DNA of 64,000 bases from Streptomyces cadmiisoli (GCF_003261055.1 NZ_CP030073.1:4526001-4590000); one strand, 5' to 3'. Positions 16,020 to 24,860 are shown, counted from the first letter of the stretch. Made by a program: numbers and translations. The notes: a model not told the origin generated them from the letters alone.

Positions 16020-17429
16020 CACCCCGATCCCCGCTGCCGCCCACGGCAGATCGAGGATCTCGACCTCCTGCCCCGGCCGCGCACCGCCCGGCGGCACAAC
16101 CGCGAGGGCATCGGCCGCGGCGATCCCCCGCAGCATGGCCGGACCGTTGTAGTGCAGCGGCACGGCACGGTCGCCCCGCAGCACGAGCGGGACGAGCCGG
16201 GTGTCGTACGGATGCCCCTGCACGGTGTCCTGCAAGGGCAAGGTGTACGGCTCCTGCGCCGACCGGGCGGCGAGCGTACGCAGCAACGGCTCGGCCAGGG
16301 TGAGCAGGCCGGAGACGGCGGCGAGAGGGTTGCCCGGCAGACCGACGAGGTGCTGGTGCTCCTTGGTGCGTGCCAGCAGCATCGGATGCCCGGGGCGCAC
16401 CTGGACCCCGTTCACCAGCAGCTCGGCGCCCAGACGGCTCAGCGTGGGGTGGACGTGGTCGACAGGGCCCGCGGCCGTCCCGCCCGTGGTGACGACCAGG
16501 TCGGCGTCGCTCTCCGCGATGGCCCGGTGCAGGGCGTCGGCGTCGTCACCGAGCCGCCGCACCACGCCGACCTCGGCGCCGAGCGCCCGCAGCCAGGGCG
16601 GCAGCATCGGGCCGAGCGCGTCCCGGATCAGTCCGTCGTGCGGCCGGCCCTCGGTGAGCAGTTCGTCGCCGAGCACGAGGACGTCGGCACGGGGACGGGG
16701 GATGGCGGTGAGGGTGTCGTACCCGGCAGCAGCGGCGAGACCCAGCACGGCGGGGGTCACGAGGGTGCCGGGCGGCAGGAGATGGTCGCCGTTGCGGCAC
16801 TCCTGGCCCCGGGGCCGGATGTCCTGTCCGTGCCCCACCTCTCGGGTCGCGTGCAGCCTCGCCTTGTCGTCCGTACGGCCGTGCTCGCTGCGCAGCACCG
16901 CGGTGGTGTCGGGCGGGATCCGGGCGCCGGTGGCGATCCGCACGGCCTCGCCGTCGCCGAGCGGCGCGGCCTCGGCGTGCCCGGCCAGAACACCCTCGTC
17001 GCGTACCGCCCAGGGTCCGGGCCCGGCGACCGCCCAGCCGTCCATGGCGGAGGTGTCGAAGGAGGGGAGATCGGTCAGGGCGGTGAGGGGCGCCGCCAGA
17101 ACGAGACCCAGCGCCTCGTCGAGGGACACGGAGACGGGTGCGCGGCGAACCCGTCCACGGGCCGCACGGGCGGCGGTCTCACGCGCGTCGGGCCAGGGGG
17201 TGGCCTTGTGGTGCCGGTCCCCCGCTCGCGGTGACGCGCCGTGGTGAGGCCCGCCCTCCGTCCGCGCGCCGGCGCCGTCCTGTGAAGCGGCGTCGCCCTG
17301 CGAGGACGGAGCGGACGCAGGGCCGGCGGTGCCGTTGCCCCGGTCCTCCCGGTCGGCCTTCACGAGCGCCAGCGCCTCGTCGACACCCAGGTCGTCGACA
17401 TCCCCGCTGCGGACATCGTGGGCCGTCAT
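16008..17429 (-). CDS. moeA: Molybdopterin molybdenumtransferase MoeA-type protein
   Basis: 473 residues. Family landmarks: PSFDTSAMDGWAV near the start of the core, IATGARIPPDTTAVL, the MoCF-binding segment VVTTGGTAAGPVDHV, and LVGLPGNPLAAVSG towards the end. MoeA inserts molybdate into adenylylated molybdopterin in the cytosol. The first 90 residues form a His/Gly/Ala-rich non-conserved extension before the usual start of the family. ATG at 17429 overlaps the stop of the upstream mobA-like gene (ATGA). The 3' end overlaps a parS site, so three bases serve both as stop codon and ParB site. Confidence 0.85.
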   Translation of the reverse strand: MTAHDVRSGDVDDLGVDEALALVKADREDRGNGTAGPASAPSSQGDAASQDGAGARTEGGPHHGASPRAGDRHHKATPWPDARETAARAARGRVRRAPVSVSLDEALGLVLAAPLTALTDLPSFDTSAMDGWAVAGPGPWAVRDEGVLAGHAEAAPLGDGEAVRIATGARIPPDTTAVLRSEHGRTDDKARLHATREVGHGQDIRPRGQECRNGDHLLPPGTLVTPAVLGLAAAAGYDTLTAIPRPRADVLVLGDELLTEGRPHDGLIRDALGPMLPPWLRALGAEVGVVRRLGDDADALHRAIAESDADLVVTTGGTAAGPVDHVHPTLSRLGAELLVNGVQVRPGHPMLLARTKEHQHLVGLPGNPLAAVSGLLTLAEPLLRTLAARSAQEPYTLPLQDTVQGHPYDTRLVPLVLRGDRAVPLHYNGPAMLRGIAAADALAVVPPGGARPGQEVEILDLPWAAAGIGVCFT

Positions 17430-18346
17430 CCCGCGTCCGGGCCGGTACCGGGCTTGCCGTCCGCGGCGTTCTCCACGGCGTCCTCCTCGGCCCAGCGCCG
17501 GGCGAGGGCGGCGGCCTTGCGGGCGGCCTCGGCGACGGCTTCGGGGCCCCCGCCGGACCGGGCCGCGGCGTAGCCGACGAGGAAGGTGGTCAGCGGTGCC
17601 GCCGGCCGGGCCACCCCGTGGGCGGCGTCGCGGGCGAGATCGAGCAGGACACCGGTGTCGACATCGAGGTCGATGCCGAGCTCGTCCTTGACTGCGGAGA
17701 TCCATTCATCCAACACGTGCCCATGCTCCCTGATGCGTGCCCTGGCGGTGGCGATGTCGTCCCAGGTGTCGCAGTCGAAGGACGCGACGGGGTCGGAGAT
17801 GCGGGTGAGGTTCAGTGCGGCGGTCAGGCGCCGCAGGGGCAGTCCGGTGAGTCCGCCGTGCTCGGTCCGCAGGGACGCGAGTGTCCCGTGCAGGGGCCGC
17901 GCCCGGTAGGCGGCCACGAGCGGCTGGTCGCGGCCGTCGGGGTCGGTGAGAACCACTCCGTCGGCCGTGCCCGCGTCCAGCTCGGCCAGCAGCCCCTTGA
18001 CCGTGGGCGTGCCGAGGAAGGGCAGGTCGGCCGAGAGGAGCACCACCCGGTCCGCCGTGGTGTGGGGCAGCCCGGCGCCGAGCGCCGCGAGCGGTCCGCC
18101 GCCCGGTGGGTCCTCCCGCGCCCAGGTGACCGGCCGTGCCGTCGGCCTCGGGTCGGCGACGACGACCGTGTTCCGCGCGTCGGCGCAGGCGGCGAGCACC
18201 CGGTCGAGCAGTGCCCGTCCGCCCACGCGTACCCCGGGCTTGTCCGCGCCGCCGAGCCGCCGCGCGGCACCGCCGGCGAGGACGACGGCGTCGTAGTCAC
18301 CGTCGTGCTCGCCGGGTGAGCGGCTGCCGTGCCGGTTCTGGCTCAT
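17426..18346 (-). CDS. mobA: MobA-like nucleotidyltransferase fused to a DUF6457 domain
   Basis: 306 residues. The N-terminal part is an NTP-transferase of the molybdenum cofactor guanylyltransferase type: LAGGAARRLGGADKP (about 23-37), LLSADLPFLGTP and DPDGRDQPLVAAYR. The C-terminal 90 residues (DEWISAVKDELGIDLD through PLTTFLVGYAAARSG) match the small helical DUF6457 family, which usually exists as a separate protein. The fusion suggests that DUF6457 works in molybdenum cofactor maturation. Overlaps moeA by four bases. Confidence 0.8.
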   Translation of the reverse strand: MSQNRHGSRSPGEHDGDYDAVVLAGGAARRLGGADKPGVRVGGRALLDRVLAACADARNTVVVADPRPTARPVTWAREDPPGGGPLAALGAGLPHTTADRVVLLSADLPFLGTPTVKGLLAELDAGTADGVVLTDPDGRDQPLVAAYRARPLHGTLASLRTEHGGLTGLPLRRLTAALNLTRISDPVASFDCDTWDDIATARARIREHGHVLDEWISAVKDELGIDLDVDTGVLLDLARDAAHGVARPAAPLTTFLVGYAAARSGGGPEAVAEAARKAAALARRWAEEDAVENAADGKPGTGPDAG

Positions 18347-18400
18347 CCCCCGAGTATGCGGGCCGTCCTCCGGCCCGGGGAACGAGCGGGAACCGCCCAG

Positions 18401-19876
18401 TCACAGAGAGCGCAGCAGCACCGCCGGCTGTTCCACGCAGTCCGCGACATACCGGAGGAAACCGCCTGCCGTACCGCCGTCGCAGACCCGGTGGTCGAAG
18501 GTGAGCGACAGCTGGACGACCTGCCGTACCGCCAGTTCGCCCTCGTGGACCCAGGGTTTGGGCACGATACGGCCGACGCCGAGCATGGCCGCCTCGGGAT
18601 GGTTGATGATCGGCGTGGAGCCGTCGACACCGAACACGCCGTAGTTGTTCAGCGTGAAGGTGCCGCCGGTGAGCTGCGCCGGGGTCAGCGTCCCGGTGCG
18701 GGCCGCCTCGGTCAGCCGGGCCATCTCCGCGGTCAGTCCCTCGGCGTCCCGCGTGTGCGCGTCCCGGACGACGGGGACCACGAGTCCCCGCTCGGTCTGG
18801 GCCGCGAAACCGAGGTGGACGTGGTCGAGCCGGACGACCTCCCGGGCCGCCGTGTCCACCGTGGAGTTGAGCTCCGGGAAGCGGGCCAGCGCGGCGGTGC
18901 AGATCCGGGCCAGCAGCGCGAGCAGGGAGATCTTGGGTCCACCGGACGCGTTCATCGCGGCGCGCGCCCGCATGAGTTCCGTCGCGTCGGCGTCCACCCA
19001 GCAGGTCGCGTCCGGGATCTCCCGCCGGCTGCGGGAGAGCTTGTCGGCGACGGCGCCCCGGACTCCCTTGAGAGGCACGCGGGTGCCGCCGGGGGCGACG
19101 GCGGAGGCGGGAACGGCGGGCTGGGGTTCGGCCACGGCGGGGGCGGCGGCAACGACGGCCTGTGCCTGCGCCGTGCGGCCCTGTGCCGCGGCGGCCCGCA
19201 GCGCGTACTCCACGTCCGCGCGCAGGATCAGCCCGTCGGGTCCGGAGCCGTGCAGTTCCCGCAGGTCGAGCCCGTTCTCGCGGGCGAGCCGGCGCACGAG
19301 GGGCGAGATCACCGGAACGGGACCCTCACCACGGGAGGCGTCCTGACCGGGAACGGCGGCGACCGTGGGAGCCGGAGCAGGCGGGACCGGTGACGGGCGG
19401 GCCGGCGGGGCCGACGACGCGGGCGTCGCCGGAGCCGCGGGTCGCACCCTTCTGCGCCGGGCGGGCGCGGTGCCGGTGCCGTAGCCCACCAGGACGTTGC
19501 CCGAGCCCTCGGCCGCACCGCCCGGAGCGTCGGCCGCGGCCGGGCGGCTGTTGCCATTCACGGACGCGGGCGGGTCCTGCCGCCCGTCCCGGGCCGGAAC
19601 CTCGCCGGGACCCGGGGTGTCGGCGGCCGACGCGCCCACCGCGACCGTCAGCAGCGGGGCGCCGACGGGCAGTTCCGCGCCCTCCTCGCCGAAGCGCGCG
19701 GTGACCACGCCGCCGTACGGGCAGGGCACCTCGACCATCGCCTTGGCCGTCTCGACCTCGACGACCGGCTGGTCAATGGCGACGACATCGCCGACCTGCA
19801 CCAGCCAGCGCACGATCTCCGCCTCGGTGAGCCCCTCGCCGAGGTCGGGGAGCTTGAACTCCAGCACCTGTGCCAT
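18401..19876 (-). CDS. bkdH: Branched-chain 2-oxoacid dehydrogenase E2 (complex 2)
   Basis: 491 residues from ATG 19876. Lipoyl domain with VETAKAMVEVP (lipoyl Lys about 47), a Pro/Ala-rich linker carrying Arg-rich segments, subunit-binding domain (VRRLARENGLDLRELHGSGPD), and the acyltransferase domain with the HRVCDG active-site motif near the C-terminus (LTFDHRVCDGG). The TGATG overlap with the E1beta gene indicates coupling. Paralogue of the 372-1796 gene; in S. avermitilis the corresponding complexes are named bkdABC and bkdFGH, but which is which was not verified. Confidence 0.86.
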   Translation of the reverse strand: MAQVLEFKLPDLGEGLTEAEIVRWLVQVGDVVAIDQPVVEVETAKAMVEVPCPYGGVVTARFGEEGAELPVGAPLLTVAVGASAADTPGPGEVPARDGRQDPPASVNGNSRPAAADAPGGAAEGSGNVLVGYGTGTAPARRRRVRPAAPATPASSAPPARPSPVPPAPAPTVAAVPGQDASRGEGPVPVISPLVRRLARENGLDLRELHGSGPDGLILRADVEYALRAAAAQGRTAQAQAVVAAAPAVAEPQPAVPASAVAPGGTRVPLKGVRGAVADKLSRSRREIPDATCWVDADATELMRARAAMNASGGPKISLLALLARICTAALARFPELNSTVDTAAREVVRLDHVHLGFAAQTERGLVVPVVRDAHTRDAEGLTAEMARLTEAARTGTLTPAQLTGGTFTLNNYGVFGVDGSTPIINHPEAAMLGVGRIVPKPWVHEGELAVRQVVQLSLTFDHRVCDGGTAGGFLRYVADCVEQPAVLLRSL

Positions 19877-20880
19877 CAGCTCTCGGCCTCCCATTGCAGA
19901 CGCGCCACCGCGTCCAGGATCCGGTCGACGCCGGGCAGGTGGTGCCGCTCCAGCATCGGCGGCGGATAGGGGATGTCGAACCCGGCCACGCGCAGCACCG
20001 GTGCCTCCAGGTGGTGGAAGCAGCGCTCCGTGACCCGGGACGCGATCTCCCCGCCCGGTCCGCCGAACCCGCCCGACTCGTGTACGACGACCGCTCGCCC
20101 GGTCCGCCGTACCGAGGCGCAGACCGTTTCGTCGTCGAACGGCACCAGTGAGCGCAGGTCGACGACTTCGAGGTCCCACCCCTCGGCCCGAGCCGCCTCG
20201 GCGGCTTCGAGGCAGACGGGCACCGACGGCCCGTACGTGATGAGCGTGGCGCTCCGGCCGGAGCGCCGCACCACCGCGCGGCCGATCGGTTCAACGCTCT
20301 GCGGATCGTCCGGGTTCCAGGTGTCCTTCGACCAGTACAGCCGCTTGGGCTCCAGCAGGACGACCGGGTCGTCGGAGGCGATGGCGGCGCGCAGCAGGCC
20401 GTAGGCGTCGGCGACGGTGGCGGGCGTGACGACATGGAGCCCCGGAGTCGCCATGTAGTACGCCTCGGACGAGTCGCTGTGGTGCTCGACGCCGCCGATG
20501 CCGCCGCCGTAGGGGATGCGGATGGTGATGGGCAGCGGCATCGCGCCGCGCGTCCGGTTGCGCATCCGGGAGACATGGCTGATGAGCTGCTCGAACGCCG
20601 GGTAGGCGAACGCGTCGAACTGCATCTCGACCACCGGCCTCAGGCCGTACATGGCCATGCCGACGGCGGTGCCGAGGATGCCCGCCTCGGCGAGCGGGGT
20701 GTCGGTGCACCGGTCCTCGCCGAACTCCTTGGCGAGGCCGTCGGTGACACGGAAGACACCGCCGAGCCGGCCGACGTCCTCGCCCAGGACGTGCACGGTG
20801 GGGTCGGCGGCCATCGCGTCGCGCAGCGCGCGCGTGAGGGCCTGCGCCATGGTGGCGGGCTTCACGGCGACCGTGGTCAT
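19876..20880 (-). CDS. bkdG: Branched-chain 2-oxoacid dehydrogenase E1 beta subunit (complex 2)
   Basis: 334 residues, same layout as the 1807-2790 protein: GEDVGRLGGVFRVTDGL in the pyrimidine domain, RIPYGGGIGGVEHHSDS in the middle, GPGGEIASRVTERCFHHLEAPVLRV in the C-terminal domain (segments shown separately would be conserved in all E1beta). Overlaps E1alpha by ATGA and E2 by TGATG. Confidence 0.87.
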   Translation of the reverse strand: MTTVAVKPATMAQALTRALRDAMAADPTVHVLGEDVGRLGGVFRVTDGLAKEFGEDRCTDTPLAEAGILGTAVGMAMYGLRPVVEMQFDAFAYPAFEQLISHVSRMRNRTRGAMPLPITIRIPYGGGIGGVEHHSDSSEAYYMATPGLHVVTPATVADAYGLLRAAIASDDPVVLLEPKRLYWSKDTWNPDDPQSVEPIGRAVVRRSGRSATLITYGPSVPVCLEAAEAARAEGWDLEVVDLRSLVPFDDETVCASVRRTGRAVVVHESGGFGGPGGEIASRVTERCFHHLEAPVLRVAGFDIPYPPPMLERHHLPGVDRILDAVARLQWEAES

Positions 20881-22013
20881 CGGTCCCCTCCGTCCTGCTC
20901 GGCCGCCAGCTCGGCCTGCAGCATGGCCTGTTGTTCCCGCAGTTGCGGGGTCGGCTCGGCGTACACATGGGCGAACAGGTCCATGGGGTCCAGCACCGCG
21001 TCCTGGTTCATCCGGGCGCGCAGATCCGCGGCGAGTTCCTCGGCCTCCTCACGCGCGTGCCGGATGCCGTCCTCGTCGATGAGGCCGCGCTCGGTCAACT
21101 CCCGCTCCAGGAGCGCGATCGGGTCGTGCGCCCGCCAGGTCTCGACCTCGGAGTCGGCCCGGTAGCGCTTGTCGTCGTCCGCGTTCGTGTGGGCTTCCAT
21201 GCGGTACGTCACGGCCTCCACGAGGGTGGGACCGCCGCCCTCACGCGCGCGTCGCACCGCGTCGGCGAGGACCTCGTGCACGGCGGCGGCGTCGTTGCCG
21301 TCGACCAGCCGGCCCGGCATCCCGTATCCGACGGCCTTGTGGGCCAGGGACGGGGCGGCGGTCTGCTGGTCGAGCGGCACGGAGATCGCGAAGCCGTTGT
21401 TCTGCACCAGGAAGACGACCGGGGACTGCCACACGGCGGCGAAGTTCAGCGCCTCGTGGAAGTCCCCCTCGCTGGTGCCGCCGTCGCCGACCATGGCCAG
21501 CGCGACGACGTCGTCGCCCTTGAGGCGGGCGGCGTGCGCGAGGCCGACGGCGTGCGGGAGCTGGGTGGCGAGCGGGGTGGACAGCGGGGCCACCCGGTGG
21601 GCGTACGGGTCGTAGCCGGTGTGCCAGTCGCCGCGCAGCAGCGTCAGGGCCTCGACGGGGTCCACGCCGCGGGCCACCACGGCGAGCGTGTCGCGGTAGC
21701 TCGGGAAGAGCCAGTCACGGTCCTCCAGGACCAGCGCGGCGGCGACCTCGCAGGCCTCCTGGCCGGTGCTGGACGGATAGACGGCGAGACGGCCCTGCTT
21801 GGTCAGGGCGGTGGCCTGCGCGTTGTACCGCCGGCCGCGCACCAGGTGCGCGTGCAGCCGGCGCAGCAGGTCGGGGTCGGCCTTGCCGGCGGCCTCGGTG
21901 CCGAGGACTCGGTACGGAGCCGTGTCAGGCAGCAGCGGCGCGGGGTCGGTACGGGGCTGCCAGGCGGGCGGCGGCGACGGCCGATACGCGCCACGCTGCT
22001 CCATGACCGTCAT
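20877..22013 (-). CDS. bkdF: Branched-chain 2-oxoacid dehydrogenase E1 alpha subunit (complex 2)
   Basis: 378 residues. Thiamine-binding motif GDGGTSEGDFHEALNFAAVW to QNNGFAIS. It lacks the 75-residue Lys/Ala tail of the first E1alpha and begins instead with a short Pro-rich segment. ATG at 22013 is preceded by AGGAGG. First gene of a three-gene operon facing bkdR; a palindrome ACCGATTGTTCGGT lies 61-74 bases upstream of the start and an ATGGACG dyad a further 60 bases away. Confidence 0.88.
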   Translation of the reverse strand: MTVMEQRGAYRPSPPPAWQPRTDPAPLLPDTAPYRVLGTEAAGKADPDLLRRLHAHLVRGRRYNAQATALTKQGRLAVYPSSTGQEACEVAAALVLEDRDWLFPSYRDTLAVVARGVDPVEALTLLRGDWHTGYDPYAHRVAPLSTPLATQLPHAVGLAHAARLKGDDVVALAMVGDGGTSEGDFHEALNFAAVWQSPVVFLVQNNGFAISVPLDQQTAAPSLAHKAVGYGMPGRLVDGNDAAAVHEVLADAVRRAREGGGPTLVEAVTYRMEAHTNADDDKRYRADSEVETWRAHDPIALLERELTERGLIDEDGIRHAREEAEELAADLRARMNQDAVLDPMDLFAHVYAEPTPQLREQQAMLQAELAAEQDGGDR

Positions 22014-22073
22014 GACGGCACCTCCTCGTGGGAGCGGCTTGGAGAGGCGCGTCGGTTGTGATGCGCCTCACCT

Positions 22074-22087
22074 ACCGATTGTTCGGT
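22074..22087. promoter_or_regulatory. TetR/PaaR-type operator-like palindrome upstream of bkd operon 2
   Basis: ACCGATTGTTCGGT: arms ACCGA and TCGGT with a 4-base centre. It differs by one base from the sites before paaH/paaN (24861) and paaA (30076). Position suggests control of bkd operon 2. Confidence 0.6.
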
Positions 22088-22121
22088 CGACGGCACATTT
22101 TGGCTACAGGCCCCCTCGGGC

Positions 22122-22143
22122 TGTGGACAAACGGTTCTCCACA
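22122..22143. promoter_or_regulatory. Closely spaced pair of DnaA-box-like sequences
   Basis: TGTGGACAA (22122-22130, reverse of the preferred Streptomyces box TTGTCCACA) and TTCTCCACA (22135-22143), facing each other 4 bases apart between bkd operon 2 and bkdR. Confidence 0.45.
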
Positions 22144-22150
22144 GCCTGAG

Positions 22151-22169
22151 ATGGACGCATTACGTCCAT
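22151..22169. promoter_or_regulatory. Inverted repeat, candidate Lrp-type (BkdR) operator
   Basis: ATGGACG-CATTA-CGTCCAT, perfect 7-bp arms around a 5-base AT-rich centre. It lies 20 bases before the bkdR start and inside the divergent bkd promoter region. Autoregulatory Lrp/AsnC proteins typically bind such dyads. Confidence 0.55.
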
Positions 22170-22188
22170 GGTAGGGAGGCGGGGGGAC

Positions 22189-22689
22189 ATGGCATCTGAA
22201 CAAATGGCCGAAGGCCCGGAGGCCGGGTCCGTCACGGCGCCGGCGCGTCCGCTCGACGCCATCGACGAGGACATCCTGCGGATACTCCAGGCGGACGGCC
22301 GCGCGTCGGTGCGGTCCGTGGCCGAACGGGTCCATGTCTCGCGCGCGAACGCCTACGCGCGGATCAACCGCCTGGTCGAGGACGGTGTGATCCGCGGCTT
22401 CGGCGCCCGGGTGAACCACGAACGCGCCGGTCACGGGACGTCGGCGTACATCACACTGAAGATTGTCCAGAACTCCTGGCGGACGGTGCGCGAGCAGCTC
22501 AGGCAGCTGCCCGGCGCCTCCCACATCGCCCTCGTCGGGGGCGATTTCGATGTGCTGCTGCTGGTGCACACCCCGGACAACCGGGCGCTGCGCGAGCTGG
22601 TGCTCACCCGGCTCCAGGCGATACCGGAGGTGCTCAGCACCCGGACCCTGCTGGTCTTCGAGGAGGAGGACCTGGAACCGCAGGGCTGA
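22189..22689 (+). CDS. bkdR: Lrp/AsnC-family regulator of branched-chain 2-oxoacid dehydrogenase
   Basis: 166 residues from ATG 22189, which follows GGGAGGCGGGGGG. N-terminal winged helix (AIDEDILRILQADGRASVRSVAERV, then VSRANAYARINRLVEDGVI) and a C-terminal RAM/AsnC ligand domain (ALVGGDFDVLLLVHTPD). Divergent from bkd operon 2, the arrangement of BkdR regulators that respond to branched-chain amino acids. ATG 22168 would add 7 residues but sits in the candidate operator. Confidence 0.85.
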   Translation: MASEQMAEGPEAGSVTAPARPLDAIDEDILRILQADGRASVRSVAERVHVSRANAYARINRLVEDGVIRGFGARVNHERAGHGTSAYITLKIVQNSWRTVREQLRQLPGASHIALVGGDFDVLLLVHTPDNRALRELVLTRLQAIPEVLSTRTLLVFEEEDLEPQG

Positions 22690-22699
22690 CCCGAGGACC

Positions 22700-23290
22700 T
22701 CAGTCGTCCTGCCGGAGCCCGCCGAAGATCAGCCGCGCCACCGCGTCGGCCACTTCGTCCTCGCTCATGCCCCGCCCGTCCGGGCGGTACCACTCCACGA
22801 TCGAGTTGATCATCCCGAAGACCAGCCGGGTGGCGAGCCGTACCTCCACGTCGCCGCGCACATCGCCCTCCGCGGCAGCCGCCTTCAGCAGCTCGGCCAC
22901 CCGGTGGTCGAAGTCCCGGCGCCGCTCCAGGGCCCAGCGCTCGGTGCCGGTGTTGCCGCGCACGCGCAGCAGCAGCGTCACGTAGGGCAGTTCGGCGATG
23001 AGCACCTCGACCATGCGCCGCACGACGTACTCCAGCCGCTCGGCGGCCCGCCCCACACGCGCGTGCTCCTCGTCGAGGATCCCGAAAAGCCCGTCCAGCG
23101 CCCGGCTCACGGCCCGGCGCAGCAGCTCCTCCTTACCCGTGACGTGGTGGTAGATGGAGGACTTGGAGATCCCCGCCGCCCTGGACAGGTGCTCCATGGA
23201 GGTGCCGTCGTAGCCGCGCTCGTTGAAGACCTGGACGGCGACCGACAGCAGCGTCTCCGGCGTGTACGTGTCGCGCTTGGCGGTGGTCAT
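22700..23290 (-). CDS. paaR: TetR-family regulator, probable phenylacetate regulator PaaR
   Basis: 196 residues from ATG 23290, overlapping the paaH stop by four bases. N-terminal TetR helix-turn-helix: YTPETLLSVAVQVFNERGY, SMEHLSRAAGISKSSIYHHV and TGKEELL. Ligand domain about 60-196 ends LIFGGLRQDD. Co-translation with paaH, and three ACCG-N6-CGGT palindromes at nearby paa promoters, support a PaaR role with phenylacetyl-CoA as ligand. That ligand is inferred from the actinobacterial PaaR family, not seen. Confidence 0.75.
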   Translation of the reverse strand: MTTAKRDTYTPETLLSVAVQVFNERGYDGTSMEHLSRAAGISKSSIYHHVTGKEELLRRAVSRALDGLFGILDEEHARVGRAAERLEYVVRRMVEVLIAELPYVTLLLRVRGNTGTERWALERRRDFDHRVAELLKAAAAEGDVRGDVEVRLATRLVFGMINSIVEWYRPDGRGMSEDEVADAVARLIFGGLRQDD

Positions 23291-24804
23291 GAGGTGCTGC
23301 CCTCCCGCTTGTCGGTGGCGTACGCGTGGCGGTACAGCGCCAGGGAGGGCGCGTAGCGCCCGGAGGGGTCGCGCAGGTGGAGGTCGTCCAGGAGAGCGTA
23401 GGCCCAGTTGCGGCCGAGGCGGCGGCTCCACTCGAAGGGGCCGAGGGGGTAGTTGACGCCCAGCCGCATCGCGGTGTCGACGTCCTCCTCGGTGGCGACC
23501 CCCTTGGCGACGGCGTCGTACGCCAGGTCGACGATCCGGGCCACCGTGCGGGCGACGATCATGCCGGGCATGTCACCGATGACGCTGACCTGCTTGCCGA
23601 GCGCCTGGAACAGGCCGGTGGCCTCGGCGAGCGTCTGCGGCGAGGTGTCCTGGGAGGCGGACAGGGCGATGCGGGTGGCCCTGCGGTAGTCGAGCGCGAG
23701 GTCGAAGTAGACGACGTCGCGAAACTCCACCGAGGTCTGGCCGTCGGCGAGCACCAGCTGGCCGCCGCCGGGCAGCACCAGGCGCGTGCCGTGGTCCTCG
23801 TCCTCCTCGCGGACCGGGACGCCCGCCTCACGGATCAGTGCGAGCAGTTCGGACGCCGGTCCCAGATCGCCCTCGGCGACCACGTACGCGGGCGGCCGCG
23901 CGGGATCCGCGGTGTGCGGTTCGTCCGGCTCGGCGCCCTCCCGGTAGTCGAACCAGCCCTGTCCGGTCTTGCGGCCGAGCCGGCCGGACTCGACCAGGCG
24001 ACGCTGGGCGAGCGAGGGCGTGAAGCGCACGTCCTGGAAGAAGGACCGCCACACGGAGTGCGTGACGGACTCGTTGACGTCCTGCCCGATGAGGTCGGTC
24101 AGCTCGAAGGCGCCCATCCTGAAGCCGCCCGACTCGCGCAGCACGGCGTCGATGGTGGCCGGGTCGGCGCCCTGCGCCTCGTGGACCGCGAACGCCTCGG
24201 CGTAGAAGGGCCGGGCGATCCGGTTGACGATGAAGCCGGGGGTGTCGGCGCAGGCGACCGGGGTCTTGCCCCACGCGCGTGCCGTCTCGTACGCGCGCGT
24301 GGCCGAGGACACGTCGGTCGCGAACCCCGAGACGACCTCGACGAGCGGCATCAGCGGGGCGGGGTTGAAGAAGTGCAGTCCGACGAAGCGGCCCGGGGCG
24401 CGCAGGGCACCGCCGATGGCGGTCACCGACAGCGACGAGGTGTTGGTGGCGAGCAGGCAGTCCTCGGCGACCACGTCCTCCAGCTCGCGCAGCAGGTCCT
24501 GCTTCGCCTCCAGCCGCTCCAGGACGGCCTCGACGACCAGGGCGCAGTCGGCGAGCTCGGCGAGGGTCTCGGCGGGCAGCAGCCGGGCGCGCGCGGCATC
24601 CCGGTCGGCGGCGGTGAGCCGGTCCTTCGCGACGAGCCGGTCGAGCCGGGCGGCTATCGCGTCGGCGGCTTCCAGGGCCCGGCCCGGAACGGCGTCGTAC
24701 AGCCGAACGGGGTGGCCCGCGATCAGCGCCACCTGGGCTATGCCCTGGCCCATGGTGCCGGTGCCGACCACGGCCACGGGACCGCTGAGGTCGAGTGCTG
24801 TCAT
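23287..24804 (-). CDS. paaH: 3-hydroxyacyl-CoA dehydrogenase (3-hydroxyadipyl-CoA dehydrogenase, PaaH type)
   Basis: 505 residues, the long PaaH form: NAD-binding GTGTMGQGIAQ (14-24), catalytic-region GLHFFNPAPLMPLVEVV, then a second 3HCDH C-terminal domain (GVNYPLGPFEWSRRLG). Oxidises 3-hydroxyadipyl-CoA in late phenylacetate degradation, after ring opening. Its stop overlaps the TetR start. The plus-strand paaN starts 160 bases away on the other side of a TetR-type palindrome. Confidence 0.86.
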   Translation of the reverse strand: MTALDLSGPVAVVGTGTMGQGIAQVALIAGHPVRLYDAVPGRALEAADAIAARLDRLVAKDRLTAADRDAARARLLPAETLAELADCALVVEAVLERLEAKQDLLRELEDVVAEDCLLATNTSSLSVTAIGGALRAPGRFVGLHFFNPAPLMPLVEVVSGFATDVSSATRAYETARAWGKTPVACADTPGFIVNRIARPFYAEAFAVHEAQGADPATIDAVLRESGGFRMGAFELTDLIGQDVNESVTHSVWRSFFQDVRFTPSLAQRRLVESGRLGRKTGQGWFDYREGAEPDEPHTADPARPPAYVVAEGDLGPASELLALIREAGVPVREEDEDHGTRLVLPGGGQLVLADGQTSVEFRDVVYFDLALDYRRATRIALSASQDTSPQTLAEATGLFQALGKQVSVIGDMPGMIVARTVARIVDLAYDAVAKGVATEEDVDTAMRLGVNYPLGPFEWSRRLGRNWAYALLDDLHLRDPSGRYAPSLALYRHAYATDKREGSTS

Positions 24805-24860
24805 GTGCGCGATCCTCCCGCACGGGGTTTTCCACAGATGCGGCGGACCCCCTTGTCCCG

